From JAIVJM01 sp035761505 (GTDB taxonomy: Bacteria; Acidobacteriota; Blastocatellia; Pyrinomonadales; Pyrinomonadaceae): a DNA stretch of 14,248 nucleotides. Shown here piece after piece: positions 1-8,780 of this stretch. The stretch's first letter is position 1, and each line of letters begins with the position of its first letter. The notes beneath the pieces were generated by a model, which worked only from the letters and a program-made list of their open reading frames with translations, was not told the origin of the DNA and ran no database searches. The translations under genes were made by a program, and so were the position numbers. The DNA lies in assembly GCA_035761505.1 (NCBI GenBank), contig DASTQX010000477.1:1-14248 (forward strand). Reading direction: 5' to 3'.

Positions 1-545
1 ATAATCACCTTGTTGGGCTGCGTGATGGTCTCCTTGTTCTCCTTCAGCTCGGTGATGTCGTAGGCGCACTGCCACTGCTTGCTGGCGAGGATGGTGTAGG
101 CGACGGCGCGCTTCTCCGGCGGCGCGGTCTGGAGGTTGGCGCGCTGCATGAGCAGCTCGCGCTCCTTGTCCTCGTTGCGCATCTGGCGGTAGATGAAGAC
201 GATGGCGTTGTAGGCGTCCTCGTTCCCCGGATCGTTCTTGAGAATCTCCTGATAGGCGTCAATGGCCGCCTGACCTTTGGCCTTGTTCTCGGCGTTGTCC
301 ACGCCGGGCTTGTACTGCTGCTGGACGGAGCGCGCGATGAAGAGCGGCGCGTTCTTCTGCGAGGGGTCGTACTCGTAAGCCTCCCTGAACTTCTGCTCCG
401 CCTCGGCGAACTTGCCCTCCTTGTAGGCGCGCGCGCCTTCGTTGAGCGCGTTCTTGGCGCGGATGCGGTTAATCACCCCGCAGCCGGCGGAGGTCGAAGC
501 CACGACGAAGAGCATGGCGACGATGCTGATTCGAGAGAGTTTCAT
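1..545 (-). CDS. TPR-repeat lipoprotein, 3' end outside the window
   Basis: The reading frame is open from the ATG at 543-545 to the left edge, giving the first 181 residues. Residues 1-22 look like a lipoprotein signal: positive MKLSR, a hydrophobic stretch, then SAGC with Cys22 as the likely lipidated residue. The -3 position is Ser, so the lipobox is weak. Residues about 31-65 (NEGARAYKEGKFAEAEQKFREAYEYDP) form a clear tetratricopeptide helix pair, and 93-125 (AIDAYQEILKNDPGNEDAYNAI) a second. TPR units mediate protein-protein contacts; the specific partner cannot be read. A weak GGAG lies 11 nt before the ATG. It is 123 nt downstream of the second exbD on the same strand, so it is probably the last or a late gene of the tonB-exbB-exbD unit and may be an envelope accessory factor. 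That role is inference. Confidence 0.8.
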   Translation of the reverse strand, partial: MKLSRISIVAMLFVVASTSAGCGVINRIRAKNALNEGARAYKEGKFAEAEQKFREAYEYDPSQKNAPLFIARSVQQQYKPGVDNAENKAKGQAAIDAYQEILKNDPGNEDAYNAIVFIYRQMRNEDKERELLMQRANLQTAPPEKRAVAYTILASKQWQCAYDITELKENKETITQPNKVI

Positions 546-613
546 TGACTTGATGGCTCCAAGCTTAAGATGACACGACAGGGGATGAAAACTTTCGGGG
601 CCGGAAACCGCGA

Positions 614-650
614 GCCGCCACCGCGTCCGGGGGATCGGGGCGGCGGCGGC
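614..650 (-). other. GC-rich hairpin in the exbD-TPR gene spacer
   Basis: On the minus strand GCCGCCGCC can pair with GGTGGCGGC (9 pairs, one G-U), with a further possible inner CCG/CGG pairing. It lies just after the exbD stop codon. No T-tract follows, so it does not look like a complete intrinsic terminator. It could protect or process the message. The rest of the 546-668 spacer shows nothing recognisable. Low-complexity GCC runs make chance pairing possible. Confidence 0.35.
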
Positions 651-668
651 GCGCTTCCGTTCGGTCGG

Positions 669-1175
669 TTAGGGATCGAGCGCCTCGGTCTGGAGGCCGA
701 CGGGGCTCGCCCCGGCACCCTTGATGGCGTCGATGATCTTCACCACGTCCCCGTACTTGAAGTTCTGCGGGGCCTTGACGAAGACGGTCTTCTCGATGCG
801 GTCGTCGGGGCCGAGGTCGGCGCGACTCTCGAAGCCCTCCTTCCAAATCTGCTGCTCCTTGCGCTCCTTGAACTCGGCGGCGAGGCGGGCGGCGACCGGG
901 CCGGGGTCGTTGACCGAAGCCTCGGCAATCTGGTTCGCGCCGCGCGTCAGAGAGACCTTGAGGTCTTTGCTGATCCCGACGATGAGCGTGCGGGGGCTCT
1001 GCTTGGCCGCCGCGCTCATCTCTTCGCTGCGTTCAGGGACGAGCGTCTTGAAGCGCGTCGGCTTGAGCGGCGTGATGACCATGAAGATGATCAAGAGCAC
1101 CAGCAGGATGTCAATGAACGGCGTGACGTTGATGTTCGGCTCGGCTCTCTGCGAGCTGGCCCCACTCATTCCCAT
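669..1175 (-). CDS. exbD: ExbD/TolR family proton-channel stator (distal copy)
   Basis: A 168-residue ExbD/TolR protein, part of the inner-membrane complex that converts proton flow into TonB movement. After a short cytoplasmic N-terminus (MGMSGASS...), residues 14-36 carry the family's single membrane helix NINVTPFIDILLVLLIIFMVI. Asp22 sits where the essential proton-carrying Asp of ExbD/TolR lies. The rest is a periplasmic domain ending in VVKIIDAIKGAGASPVGLQT, the usual ExbD C-terminal fold motif. A TTG at 1193 is in frame, but it overlaps the GGAGGT (1186-1191) that serves as ribosome-binding site 10 nt before the ATG at 1175, so I use 1175. It is the second of two adjacent, diverged exbD genes; both begin MGMSG. 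Compared with its neighbour it has a longer periplasmic middle (about residues 85-130), so the two are not interchangeable copies. Confidence 0.93.
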   Translation of the reverse strand: MGMSGASSQRAEPNINVTPFIDILLVLLIIFMVITPLKPTRFKTLVPERSEEMSAAAKQSPRTLIVGISKDLKVSLTRGANQIAEASVNDPGPVAARLAAEFKERKEQQIWKEGFESRADLGPDDRIEKTVFVKAPQNFKYGDVVKIIDAIKGAGASPVGLQTEALDP

Positions 1176-1185
1176 AACGGTTGAT

Positions 1186-1191
1186 ACCTCC
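1186..1191 (-). promoter_or_regulatory. Ribosome-binding site of distal exbD
   Basis: GGAGGT on the minus strand, 10 nt upstream of the ATG at 1175. It settles the start against an upstream in-frame TTG at 1193, which would itself overlap the site. Confidence 0.75.
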
Positions 1192-1199
1192 AAGAATCT

Positions 1200-1236
1200 G
1201 CGCGCCGCCCGAAGCCCCGACGGGCGGGCGGCGCGC
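1200..1236 (-). other. Perfect 12-bp hairpin between the two exbD genes
   Basis: Positions 1200-1211 (GCGCGCCGCCCG) are the exact reverse complement of 1225-1236, with a 13-nt loop. On the transcript it ends 9 nt before the Shine-Dalgarno of the downstream exbD and has no T-tract after it. It is therefore more likely an RNA-stability, processing or translation-tuning element than a terminator. Confidence 0.6.
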
Positions 1237-1250
1237 CTTCGGCCACTGGC

Positions 1251-1739
1251 TTAGGACGCGGGGGCGGGAGCGGCGGGAGCAGCCGCGTCGCCGCCTTCCG
1301 CCGCGCCCGGCCCCTTCTTCTTGTCGGCGACGAGGCCGATCTGGTCAATGCCTGAGTCGCGGATGATGTTGATGGTCTCCACGACCGTCCCGTAGTTGAC
1401 GCCGATGTCGCTACGGATATAGACGATGCGATCCTGCTCCTGCTTGGTCGCCATCTTCTGGTCAATCTCGGCCTTGAGCGACTCCTTGTCAATCCTCTTC
1501 TTCCCGATGTAGAGGTCGCCCTGCTCGGTGATCGCCACGACCACCGAGGTCTCCTTGATGATGGCCGGGTCTTCCTCCGGGTTCCGCATGTCGCGCGGCA
1601 GCGTCACCGAGACGCCCTGCTGGAGGAACGGCGTGATGACCATGAAGATGATGAGGATCACCAGCATGATGTCCACCATCGGCGTGACGTTGATATCCGA
1701 AGAGAGGCCACCGCCGCCTCCTCCGCCTGACATACCCAT
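1251..1739 (-). CDS. exbD: ExbD/TolR family proton-channel stator (proximal copy)
   Basis: A 162-residue ExbD/TolR protein. The N-terminus MGMS is followed by a run of seven glycines. Residues 15-37 (DINVTPMVDIMLVILIIFMVI) are the membrane helix, with Asp23 at the conserved proton-translocating position. The periplasmic domain contains VVVAITEQGDLYIGKKRID and ends near VVETINIIRDSGIDQIGLVADKK, typical of ExbD. The C-terminal 20 residues are an Ala/Pro/Gly tail. The ATG at 1739 is preceded by GAGGAG at 8 nt spacing. It lies 108 nt after exbB and 75 nt before the second exbD, inside the tonB-exbB-exbD-exbD unit. By family knowledge ExbD dimerises inside an ExbB pentamer; two different ExbDs allow a heterodimer or alternative complexes, which is inference. 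Confidence 0.95.
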   Translation of the reverse strand: MGMSGGGGGGGLSSDINVTPMVDIMLVILIIFMVITPFLQQGVSVTLPRDMRNPEEDPAIIKETSVVVAITEQGDLYIGKKRIDKESLKAEIDQKMATKQEQDRIVYIRSDIGVNYGTVVETINIIRDSGIDQIGLVADKKKGPGAAEGGDAAAPAAPAPAS

Positions 1740-1768
1740 AACCTTCTCTCCTCACTACACGGAGACGG

Positions 1769-1789
1769 GCGCGGCACGTCGCGCCGCGC
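1769..1789 (-). other. GC hairpin in the exbB-exbD spacer
   Basis: GCGCGGC (1769-1775) pairs exactly with GCCGCGC (1783-1789) over a 7-nt loop, just upstream of the purine-rich ribosome-binding region of exbD. No T-tract follows. Because the spacer is very GC-rich, chance pairing cannot be excluded. Confidence 0.4.
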
Positions 1790-1847
1790 GCGGCCCCGAC
1801 GACCCTCCGTTAAGGCCGCCGGGACTAGAGTCACTTTTCGGCGACGC

Positions 1848-2627
1848 TTACGAGTTGAGCTGCCGCGTCCGGTTCTTCAGGAAGTAGTCAATCAGCTCGG
1901 AGGCCGAGTTGTCCATCTCGATGATGAAGCCGTCAACCTTGCCCGTGAAGTAATTGAAGGCCCACACGGCAGGGACGGCCACGCCGAGCCCGATGGCCGT
2001 CGCAATGAGCGCCTCGGCGATGCCGCCCGCGACCGCGCCGATGCCCGCGCTCTCGGCGCTCTTCATGCCGGTGAAGGCGTTGATGATGCCGAACACCGTC
2101 CCGAAGAGGCCGACGAAGGGAGCCGTCGAGCCGACCGTCGCGAGCCCTGAGAGGCCGCGCCGGAACTCGGCGGACTTGATGGCGATGGCGCGCTGGAGGG
2201 CACGTTTACTGGCCTCGATCTCCTCGCCGGAGATGTCGGACGACTGGCCGTGCGCTCTGAACTCCTGAAGGCCCGCGTTGACCACCATCGCGAGGTGCGA
2301 CTTCTTGTGCTTGTCGCTGATGTTGATGGCCTCTTCGATGCGGTCGTTCTTGAGCGCCTGCGCGACGCGCGGCGCGAACTCGCGCGACTGTTTCTTGGCC
2401 GAAGAGTAGGTCAGGTAGCGCTCGACCATGATCGCAATCGAGTACATGGACATGATCAAGAGGATGATGAGCACGACGAGCGCCACCGCCCCGAGGTTCT
2501 TGACCATCTCGGTGAAGGTGAAGTGGCCGGCGAGGTCATCTCCCGGAGACGCCGGAGCGGCTTCCTGGAAAAGGAAAACGAGGAAGCCAAATGCTTTGCT
2601 TCCGAGCAGGCTCGTTAAAATGGTCAC
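1848..2627 (-). CDS. exbB: ExbB/TolQ/MotA family proton channel
   Basis: A 259-residue inner-membrane proton-channel subunit that forms the pore around ExbD and energises TonB. An N-terminal hydrophobic segment (about residues 11-21) is followed by a short Pro/Asp-rich linker. The first family helix is at 46-68 (GAVALVVLIILLIMSMYSIAIMV). Helices two and three carry the MotA/TolQ/ExbB signature: GSTAPFVGLFGTVFGIINAF (166-185) and GGIAEALIATAIGLGVAVP (201-219). The start is the GTG at 2627, with GGAGGA 8 nt upstream. A longer reading to 2702 is possible but would bury that site and add a polar 25-residue stretch with no family match. It lies 138 nt downstream of tonB and upstream of both exbD genes. 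Confidence 0.94.
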   Translation of the reverse strand: MTILTSLLGSKAFGFLVFLFQEAAPASPGDDLAGHFTFTEMVKNLGAVALVVLIILLIMSMYSIAIMVERYLTYSSAKKQSREFAPRVAQALKNDRIEEAINISDKHKKSHLAMVVNAGLQEFRAHGQSSDISGEEIEASKRALQRAIAIKSAEFRRGLSGLATVGSTAPFVGLFGTVFGIINAFTGMKSAESAGIGAVAGGIAEALIATAIGLGVAVPAVWAFNYFTGKVDGFIIEMDNSASELIDYFLKNRTRQLNS

Positions 2628-2635
2628 GGTACGAA

Positions 2636-2641
2636 TCCTCC
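2636..2641 (-). promoter_or_regulatory. Ribosome-binding site deciding the GTG start of exbB
   Basis: GGAGGA on the minus strand, 8 nt upstream of the GTG at 2625-2627. It argues against the longer in-frame start at 2702. Confidence 0.75.
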
Positions 2642-2692
2642 AAAGGTTTTCTGTCTGCAAATAGCGAGAGCGCTCGACGGAGGGGCGCGTGC

Positions 2693-2749
2693 GACCCGAC
2701 AAGAGCGCCGCCCCCGCCGTCGGCGGGACGGGACAGCTCTTGCCGGGTC
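2693..2749 (-). other. Large two-tier hairpin between tonB and exbB
   Basis: Positions 2693-2706 and 2736-2749 are complementary over 14 bp with a single non-Watson-Crick pair, which is G-U in the transcript. Inside, CCCGCC (2713-2718) pairs with GGCGGG (2722-2727) over a 3-nt loop. It starts 16 nt after the tonB stop codon. No T-tract follows on the transcript. It looks like a stable intercistronic RNA structure that could separate the expression of tonB from exbB. Confidence 0.6.
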
Positions 2750-2765
2750 GTGCCCCGCGCCCTGT

Positions 2766-3587
2766 TTATTGGAGCACGAAGTTGTAAGTGATGACGCCCG
2801 TCACCTTCACCGGCTGCCCCGAAAGGAGCGTCGGCGAGAAACGCGCCTGCCGCGCCGCACCTTCGGCGGCCTGCCGGAGCAGCGGGTGGCCGCTCACGGC
2901 GCTCGCCGAGATGACGCGCCCCGACTCGTCCACGGTGATCTGCACCGTCACCTGCCCCGAAGCGCGGGCCGTGCGGGCGATTGCCGGGTAGGCGGGCTGC
3001 GGCTTGCTGATGGCTTTGCCGTTCAGGACGCCGCCCGAAACAGGAGCCCTCGGTCTGGGCGGGGGCGTGGGCTTGGGCGCGGGCGGTGGCGGCGGCGGCT
3101 CGTCGCTTGCGACGACCGGGGCCGCGGGGCCCGTGCCTCCCCCTCCTCCGCCTCCTCCGATGACGCCGATGGGGCCGGTCGCGGTCACCTGATTCACGTC
3201 GCCAACGTCACGGTCGCCCTGCACGACGCCGATGGACTTGGCGCGCGAGACCTCTTTGGTCGTCTCCTTGGCGACCTCGTTGGTCTTGACCACAGGGGCG
3301 ATGACGGAGATTTCCTGCCGCATCGCGACCGTCGGCTCTTTGCTCGCCGCGGGCTTCGGTGCCTCGTCGGGCTTGGGCGGCTCGGCCTGCGCCGTCATCG
3401 GGACGGGCGCGACCAGCGTCAGGAGTTCCAGGCTGGGGTCAGGGATTGACGCGTTGTACCAGTAGATGCTGCCGACGGTGGCGGCGGACAGCAGGACGGC
3501 GTAGAGCACGAACGTCCCCAGAAAGAATGAGCCTTTGCGCGCAAAGTCGTCTTTGTGCGAGCCGGACTCGACCAGTGTGTCGAACAT
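2766..3587 (-). CDS. tonB: TonB energy transducer
   Basis: A 273-residue TonB that transmits ExbB/ExbD-driven motion across the periplasm to outer-membrane receptors. Residues 1-19 are cytoplasmic and 20-44 form the membrane anchor (FFLGTFVLYAVLLSAATVGS). Residues about 60-185 are the extended periplasmic linker, with PPKPDEAPKP, a run of eight glycines (144-151) and poly-proline segments (163-180). Residues about 195-273 are the TonB C-terminal domain: KPQPAYPAIARTARASGQV, then VTVQITVDESGRV and the closing VKVTGVITYNFVL. The ATG at 3587 follows GGAGG at 9 nt. It is the first gene of the tonB-exbB-exbD-exbD-TPR unit. Its long leader and promoter candidates are listed separately. A TolA-like role is not favoured, because there is no pal, tolB or long coiled coil nearby. 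Confidence 0.93.
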   Translation of the reverse strand: MFDTLVESGSHKDDFARKGSFFLGTFVLYAVLLSAATVGSIYWYNASIPDPSLELLTLVAPVPMTAQAEPPKPDEAPKPAASKEPTVAMRQEISVIAPVVKTNEVAKETTKEVSRAKSIGVVQGDRDVGDVNQVTATGPIGVIGGGGGGGGTGPAAPVVASDEPPPPPPAPKPTPPPRPRAPVSGGVLNGKAISKPQPAYPAIARTARASGQVTVQITVDESGRVISASAVSGHPLLRQAAEGAARQARFSPTLLSGQPVKVTGVITYNFVLQ

Positions 3588-3919
3588 GTCGCTTAACCTC
3601 CCTCTTCCGGTGCCGGGTGGATCAGGGGTTATTTCAAGGATTAAATCACAGGGACTCGTTAAAAGAGTTGTGATTCCAAAACGTTTTCAATCAAAAACGC
3701 CCGCCTTCTCGATTCTCTTTTTCGCCTTTAGGGAGTGGGGGGCGGCAGAGCGTCAATCAAGCGCTGCCGAACGCGCCGCTGTACATCCTTACGCTTGCCA
3801 AACAGGGAATGAATTCGGCCCGCCAGCCGCTCAAGGAAACAAACGCTCACGTTCAAACGTCCGTCTCACACAACGAGGCGAGACGGGCGCGTCTGTAAAA
3901 TATTCGATTGGCCAGCAAC
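3588..3919 (-). other. Long structured leader upstream of tonB
   Basis: This stretch contains no plausible gene. If transcription starts near 3919, it is a leader of about 330 nt. Inverted repeats are at 3644-3675, 3681 region (AAAACGTTTT, a 10-bp palindrome at 3678-3687), 3743-3769 (CGGCAG/CTGCCG), 3849-3860 (ACGTT-CA-AACGT) and 3861-3886 (CCGTCTC/GAGACGG). I looked for but did not see a cobalamin B12 box or another riboswitch motif I could name. The function is unknown. Confidence 0.4.
3640..3675 (-). promoter_or_regulatory. Inverted repeat overlapping an extended -10-like element near tonB
   Basis: On the minus strand TGATTTAAT (3640-3648) fits an extended -10 (TGn plus TTTAAT); it would start RNA near 3633, 46 nt before tonB. 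Overlapping it, AATCACA (3644-3650) pairs exactly with TGTGATT (3669-3675), and ACTC/GAGT (3654-3657/3665-3668) pairs inside with a GGG bulge. The symmetry could be a repressor site over the promoter, or an RNA hairpin if transcription begins further upstream. No good -35 is present. Confidence 0.35.
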
Positions 3920-3925
3920 GCGCTC

Positions 3926-3955
3926 AGTCTATGTCGCAAGCCGCCGCGAAGTCAA
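3926..3955 (-). promoter_or_regulatory. Candidate sigma-70-type promoter of the tonB operon
   Basis: On the minus strand TTGACT (3950-3955, five of six consensus bases) is followed after 18 nt by TAGACT (3926-3931, four of six). It sits about 40 nt beyond the terminator that closes the sec operon and points toward tonB. That is the expected place for a new promoter. The predicted start is near 3919. Confidence 0.5.
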
Positions 3956-3995
3956 GCGCAAAAATGAGCCTCGAAGGGGCGGGCGCGGGCCGTCG

Positions 3996-4041
3996 AAAAA
4001 GCCTCCGCCGCAGGGCGATTTGCTCGCCCGCGAGCGGAGGC
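3996..4041 (-). terminator. Intrinsic terminator after secF
   Basis: On the minus strand, 8 nt after the secF stop codon, GCCTCCGC (4034-4041) pairs with GCGGAGGC (4001-4008). An inner stem GGGCGA/TCGCCC closes a 5-nt loop. The outer stem is followed directly by five T residues (3996-4000). This is a textbook rho-independent terminator and separates the sec operon from the tonB operon. Confidence 0.9.
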
Positions 4042-4049
4042 CCGAAGCG

Positions 4050-5120
4050 TTAGCGCGCGGCGGCCCCGGCCTTCGCGTTGCGCGCGCCCGCCGAGGGTCG
4101 CGGCGTGGGCGTCCGACCGCCGCCGCCGCCCGTGCGGGACGGCGTGCCCTGCGCGCGCGCGGAGTCTAGGCGCTGCTGCCACCAGACCATGATCGGGTTC
4201 GAGATGGCGATGGTCGAGTAGGTGCCGAAGACGATGCCGACGAGCAGGGCGAGCGAGAAGGGGCGCAAGACCTCGCCGCCGAAGATGACCATTGCGACGA
4301 CCGAGAGGAAGACGAGTCCCGAAGTGATGATGGTGCGCGAGAGCGTCTGGTTGATGGCCTCGTTCGTGATGTCGTAGAGCGACTGGCGGCGGTGCAGCCG
4401 GAGGTTCTCGCGGACGCGGTCGAAGGTCACGATGGTGTCGTTGACCGAGAAGCCGACGAGCGTCAGGAGCGCGGCGACGACCGTCAGGTTCACCTCCCAC
4501 TGGAAGATGGAGAAGAAGCCGAGCGTCACGAGCACGTCATGGAAGACGGTGATGACCGCCGCCGCGCCGTAAGTCCACTCGTAGCGGAAGGCGATGTAGA
4601 GGAGGATACCGGCCAGAGCCAAGAGCGTCACCGTGATGGCCTGATTGCGCAACTGCGTCCCGGCGACCGCGCCCACGGCATCCGTCCCGACGATCTGCCA
4701 CGCGGCCCCTTCCGAGAGCTTCCCGCCCGTGCCGAAGGCCGCGAGGGCTTCCCTGATCTTCGTCTGCCCGATGTCCACCTGTGCCTGCGTCTGCGCCTGC
4801 TCGGCTGAGCCCTGCTGCGCGAGCTTGATGAGCACCTGACTGTCCTTGTCGAGCACGGGCTGGATGATGGAGTCGCCGAGTTCCGACTTGGCGAGCGCCG
4901 CGCGGATTTCTTCGGGCGAGGGCCGCTGCTTGAAGTCCACGGTGACGAGCGTGCCGCCACGGAAATCAACGCCGAGATTGAAGGCGTCGGTTCCGCCCGG
5001 CATGGCCTGTCGCCCGATGGCCGACGCGAGCCCCGCGAGCATGATGATGACCGAAAGCCCGACGAGGACTCGTCGCTTGCTGAGCCAGTCAACGTGTATC
5101 TCTTCAAAAAAGCGAATCAT
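4050..5120 (-). CDS. secF: Protein translocase subunit SecF
   Basis: A 356-residue six-helix membrane protein that with SecD uses the proton gradient to pull preproteins through SecYEG. Seen features: helix 1 at about 16-38; the periplasmic signature NLGVDFRGGTLV (48-59); helices at about 160-178, 186-205, 212-230, 264-282 and 287-309; the SecF/RND motif GFSVNDTIVTFDRVREN (223-239). The C-terminus (about 322-356) is a basic Gly/Pro/Ala tail, longer than in many SecFs. I chose the ATG at 5120 because homologues begin near this point (MIRFFEE...). A start at 5186 is in frame but would translate the inverted repeat in the spacer. No Shine-Dalgarno is visible, so translation may be coupled to secD or independent of one. 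It lies 85 nt after secD, and a terminator follows. Confidence 0.96.
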   Translation of the reverse strand: MIRFFEEIHVDWLSKRRVLVGLSVIIMLAGLASAIGRQAMPGGTDAFNLGVDFRGGTLVTVDFKQRPSPEEIRAALAKSELGDSIIQPVLDKDSQVLIKLAQQGSAEQAQTQAQVDIGQTKIREALAAFGTGGKLSEGAAWQIVGTDAVGAVAGTQLRNQAITVTLLALAGILLYIAFRYEWTYGAAAVITVFHDVLVTLGFFSIFQWEVNLTVVAALLTLVGFSVNDTIVTFDRVRENLRLHRRQSLYDITNEAINQTLSRTIITSGLVFLSVVAMVIFGGEVLRPFSLALLVGIVFGTYSTIAISNPIMVWWQQRLDSARAQGTPSRTGGGGGRTPTPRPSAGARNAKAGAAAR

Positions 5121-5128
5121 AAGAAAAC

Positions 5129-5202
5129 CGGTGATAAGTGACGGGTGATAAGTGATGAGATGGGCGACTTTCTTATCGCCTATCACCCATCACTTATCAC
5201 CG
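5129..5202. repeat. Inverted repeat of 7/14-bp units in the secD-secF spacer
   Basis: Arms 5129-5150 and 5181-5202 are reverse complements at 21 of 22 positions. The left arm is made of a 14-bp unit repeated with one change (GGTGATAAGTGACG at 5130-5143, GGTGATAAGTGATG at 5144-5157). A smaller stem GGCGA/TCGCC (5163-5167/5176-5180) lies inside. The element fills nearly the whole spacer and could fold as a long hairpin in secD-secF mRNA. Confidence 0.85.
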
Positions 5203-5205
5203 CAG

Positions 5206-6909
<1,704 letters not shown>

Positions 6910-6910
6910 A

Positions 6911-7004
6911 ACTCAGTTTTCGGTGGACGGTTTTCAGTTTTCGGCTTTCGCGCTCCGGAACTTGAAATTCTCGGAACTGAAAATCGAAGACTCAAAACCG
7001 CGAA
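6911..7004. repeat. 7-bp-phased repeat with inverted arms in the yajC-secD spacer
   Basis: CAGTTTTCGG occurs at 6914-6923 and again at 6935-6944, 21 bp (three heptads) apart. CGGTTTTCAGTT (6928-6939) is complementary at 11 of 12 positions to 6975-6986, and 6991-7000 is complementary at 9 of 10 to 6928-6937. The design is the same as in the secD-secF spacer, but the sequence is different. Confidence 0.65.
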
Positions 7005-7007
7005 CTC

Positions 7008-7343
7008 CTACGCCCCCTTCTCTTCCTCGGCCTGCAACCCGGCGACCGCCGAGCGCGAGATTTCGAGCATCGTCTTGTCGGCGCTCCGCACGATGAGGGA
7101 GGTCTCGCGCACGGCTGTCACCGTGGCGAGGATGCCGCCCGTCGTGATAACGCGGTCGCCCGCCTTCAGTTGCCCGATCATGTCTTGGAGCGCCTTCTGG
7201 CGGCGGCGCTGCGGGACGATAATCAGGAAGTAGAAGACGGCGAAAATCAGGATGAACGGCAGGAACTGCAAGAGGGAGCCGATGGCACTGCCGCCGCCCG
7301 CCGGGGCCGGAGTTTGGAGAAGGATGAAAGCCGGATTGATCAT
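7008..7343 (-). CDS. yajC: Sec translocon accessory subunit YajC
   Basis: A 111-residue single-pass membrane protein of the SecDF-YajC complex. An N-terminal Pro/Gly-rich segment (11-21) is followed by the membrane helix at about 24-43 (LLQFLPFILIFAVFYFLIIV). Then comes the family hallmark PQRRRQKALQDMIGQLKAGDRVITTGGI (44-71), leading into a small beta domain. The length is close to the usual 85-115. The ATG at 7343 is the only sensible start and has no clear Shine-Dalgarno. It lies 98 nt upstream of secD and 191 nt downstream of tgt, in the widespread tgt-yajC-secD-secF order. Confidence 0.95.
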   Translation of the reverse strand: MINPAFILLQTPAPAGGGSAIGSLLQFLPFILIFAVFYFLIIVPQRRRQKALQDMIGQLKAGDRVITTGGILATVTAVRETSLIVRSADKTMLEISRSAVAGLQAEEEKGA

Positions 7344-7534
7344 CGTAAGGTTCAGTTTTTAAGTCTTTAGAATGTCAGATTCTGAACGCCCGCGAGCGCC
7401 ACACGATTCGAGCCCGCGCGGTCGCGCTCAAGCCTCCGGGCACGCGTCCCTTCGCTGCAAACGCCCTTCGCAGGTTCAACCGAAAACGGATTCTTCGAGA
7501 TTGAGATGCTGCGCGCCCGAACGTGGGACGTGGC
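7344..7534. other. tgt-yajC spacer, no gene seen
   Basis: No plausible gene and no terminator are visible in this spacer. Close to yajC, GTTCAG (7350-7355) and CTGAAC (7382-7387) form a short inverted repeat with AGAAT/ATTCT inside it. This is possibly a degenerate relative of the other spacer repeats. I could not assign a yajC promoter. Confidence 0.4.
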
Positions 7535-8770
<1,236 letters not shown>

Positions 8771-8780
8771 GCGTGGGATT

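Noticed and set aside
1200..1236. Intrinsic terminator between the exbD genes
   Set aside because: The stem is strong but no run of T follows on the transcript, and a downstream gene with its own Shine-Dalgarno begins at once.
2628..2702. Longer ExbB starting at 2702
   Set aside because: GGAGGA sits 8 nt before the GTG at 2627, and the added residues are polar and unlike ExbB.
3535..4053. A 172-codon plus-strand frame across the tonB-secF gap
   Set aside because: It starts inside tonB in antisense, runs through the terminator, and has no recognisable domain or ribosome-binding site.
5121..5186. Upstream start of secF at 5186
   Set aside because: It would translate the inverted repeat; SecF homologues begin near MIRFFEE at 5120.
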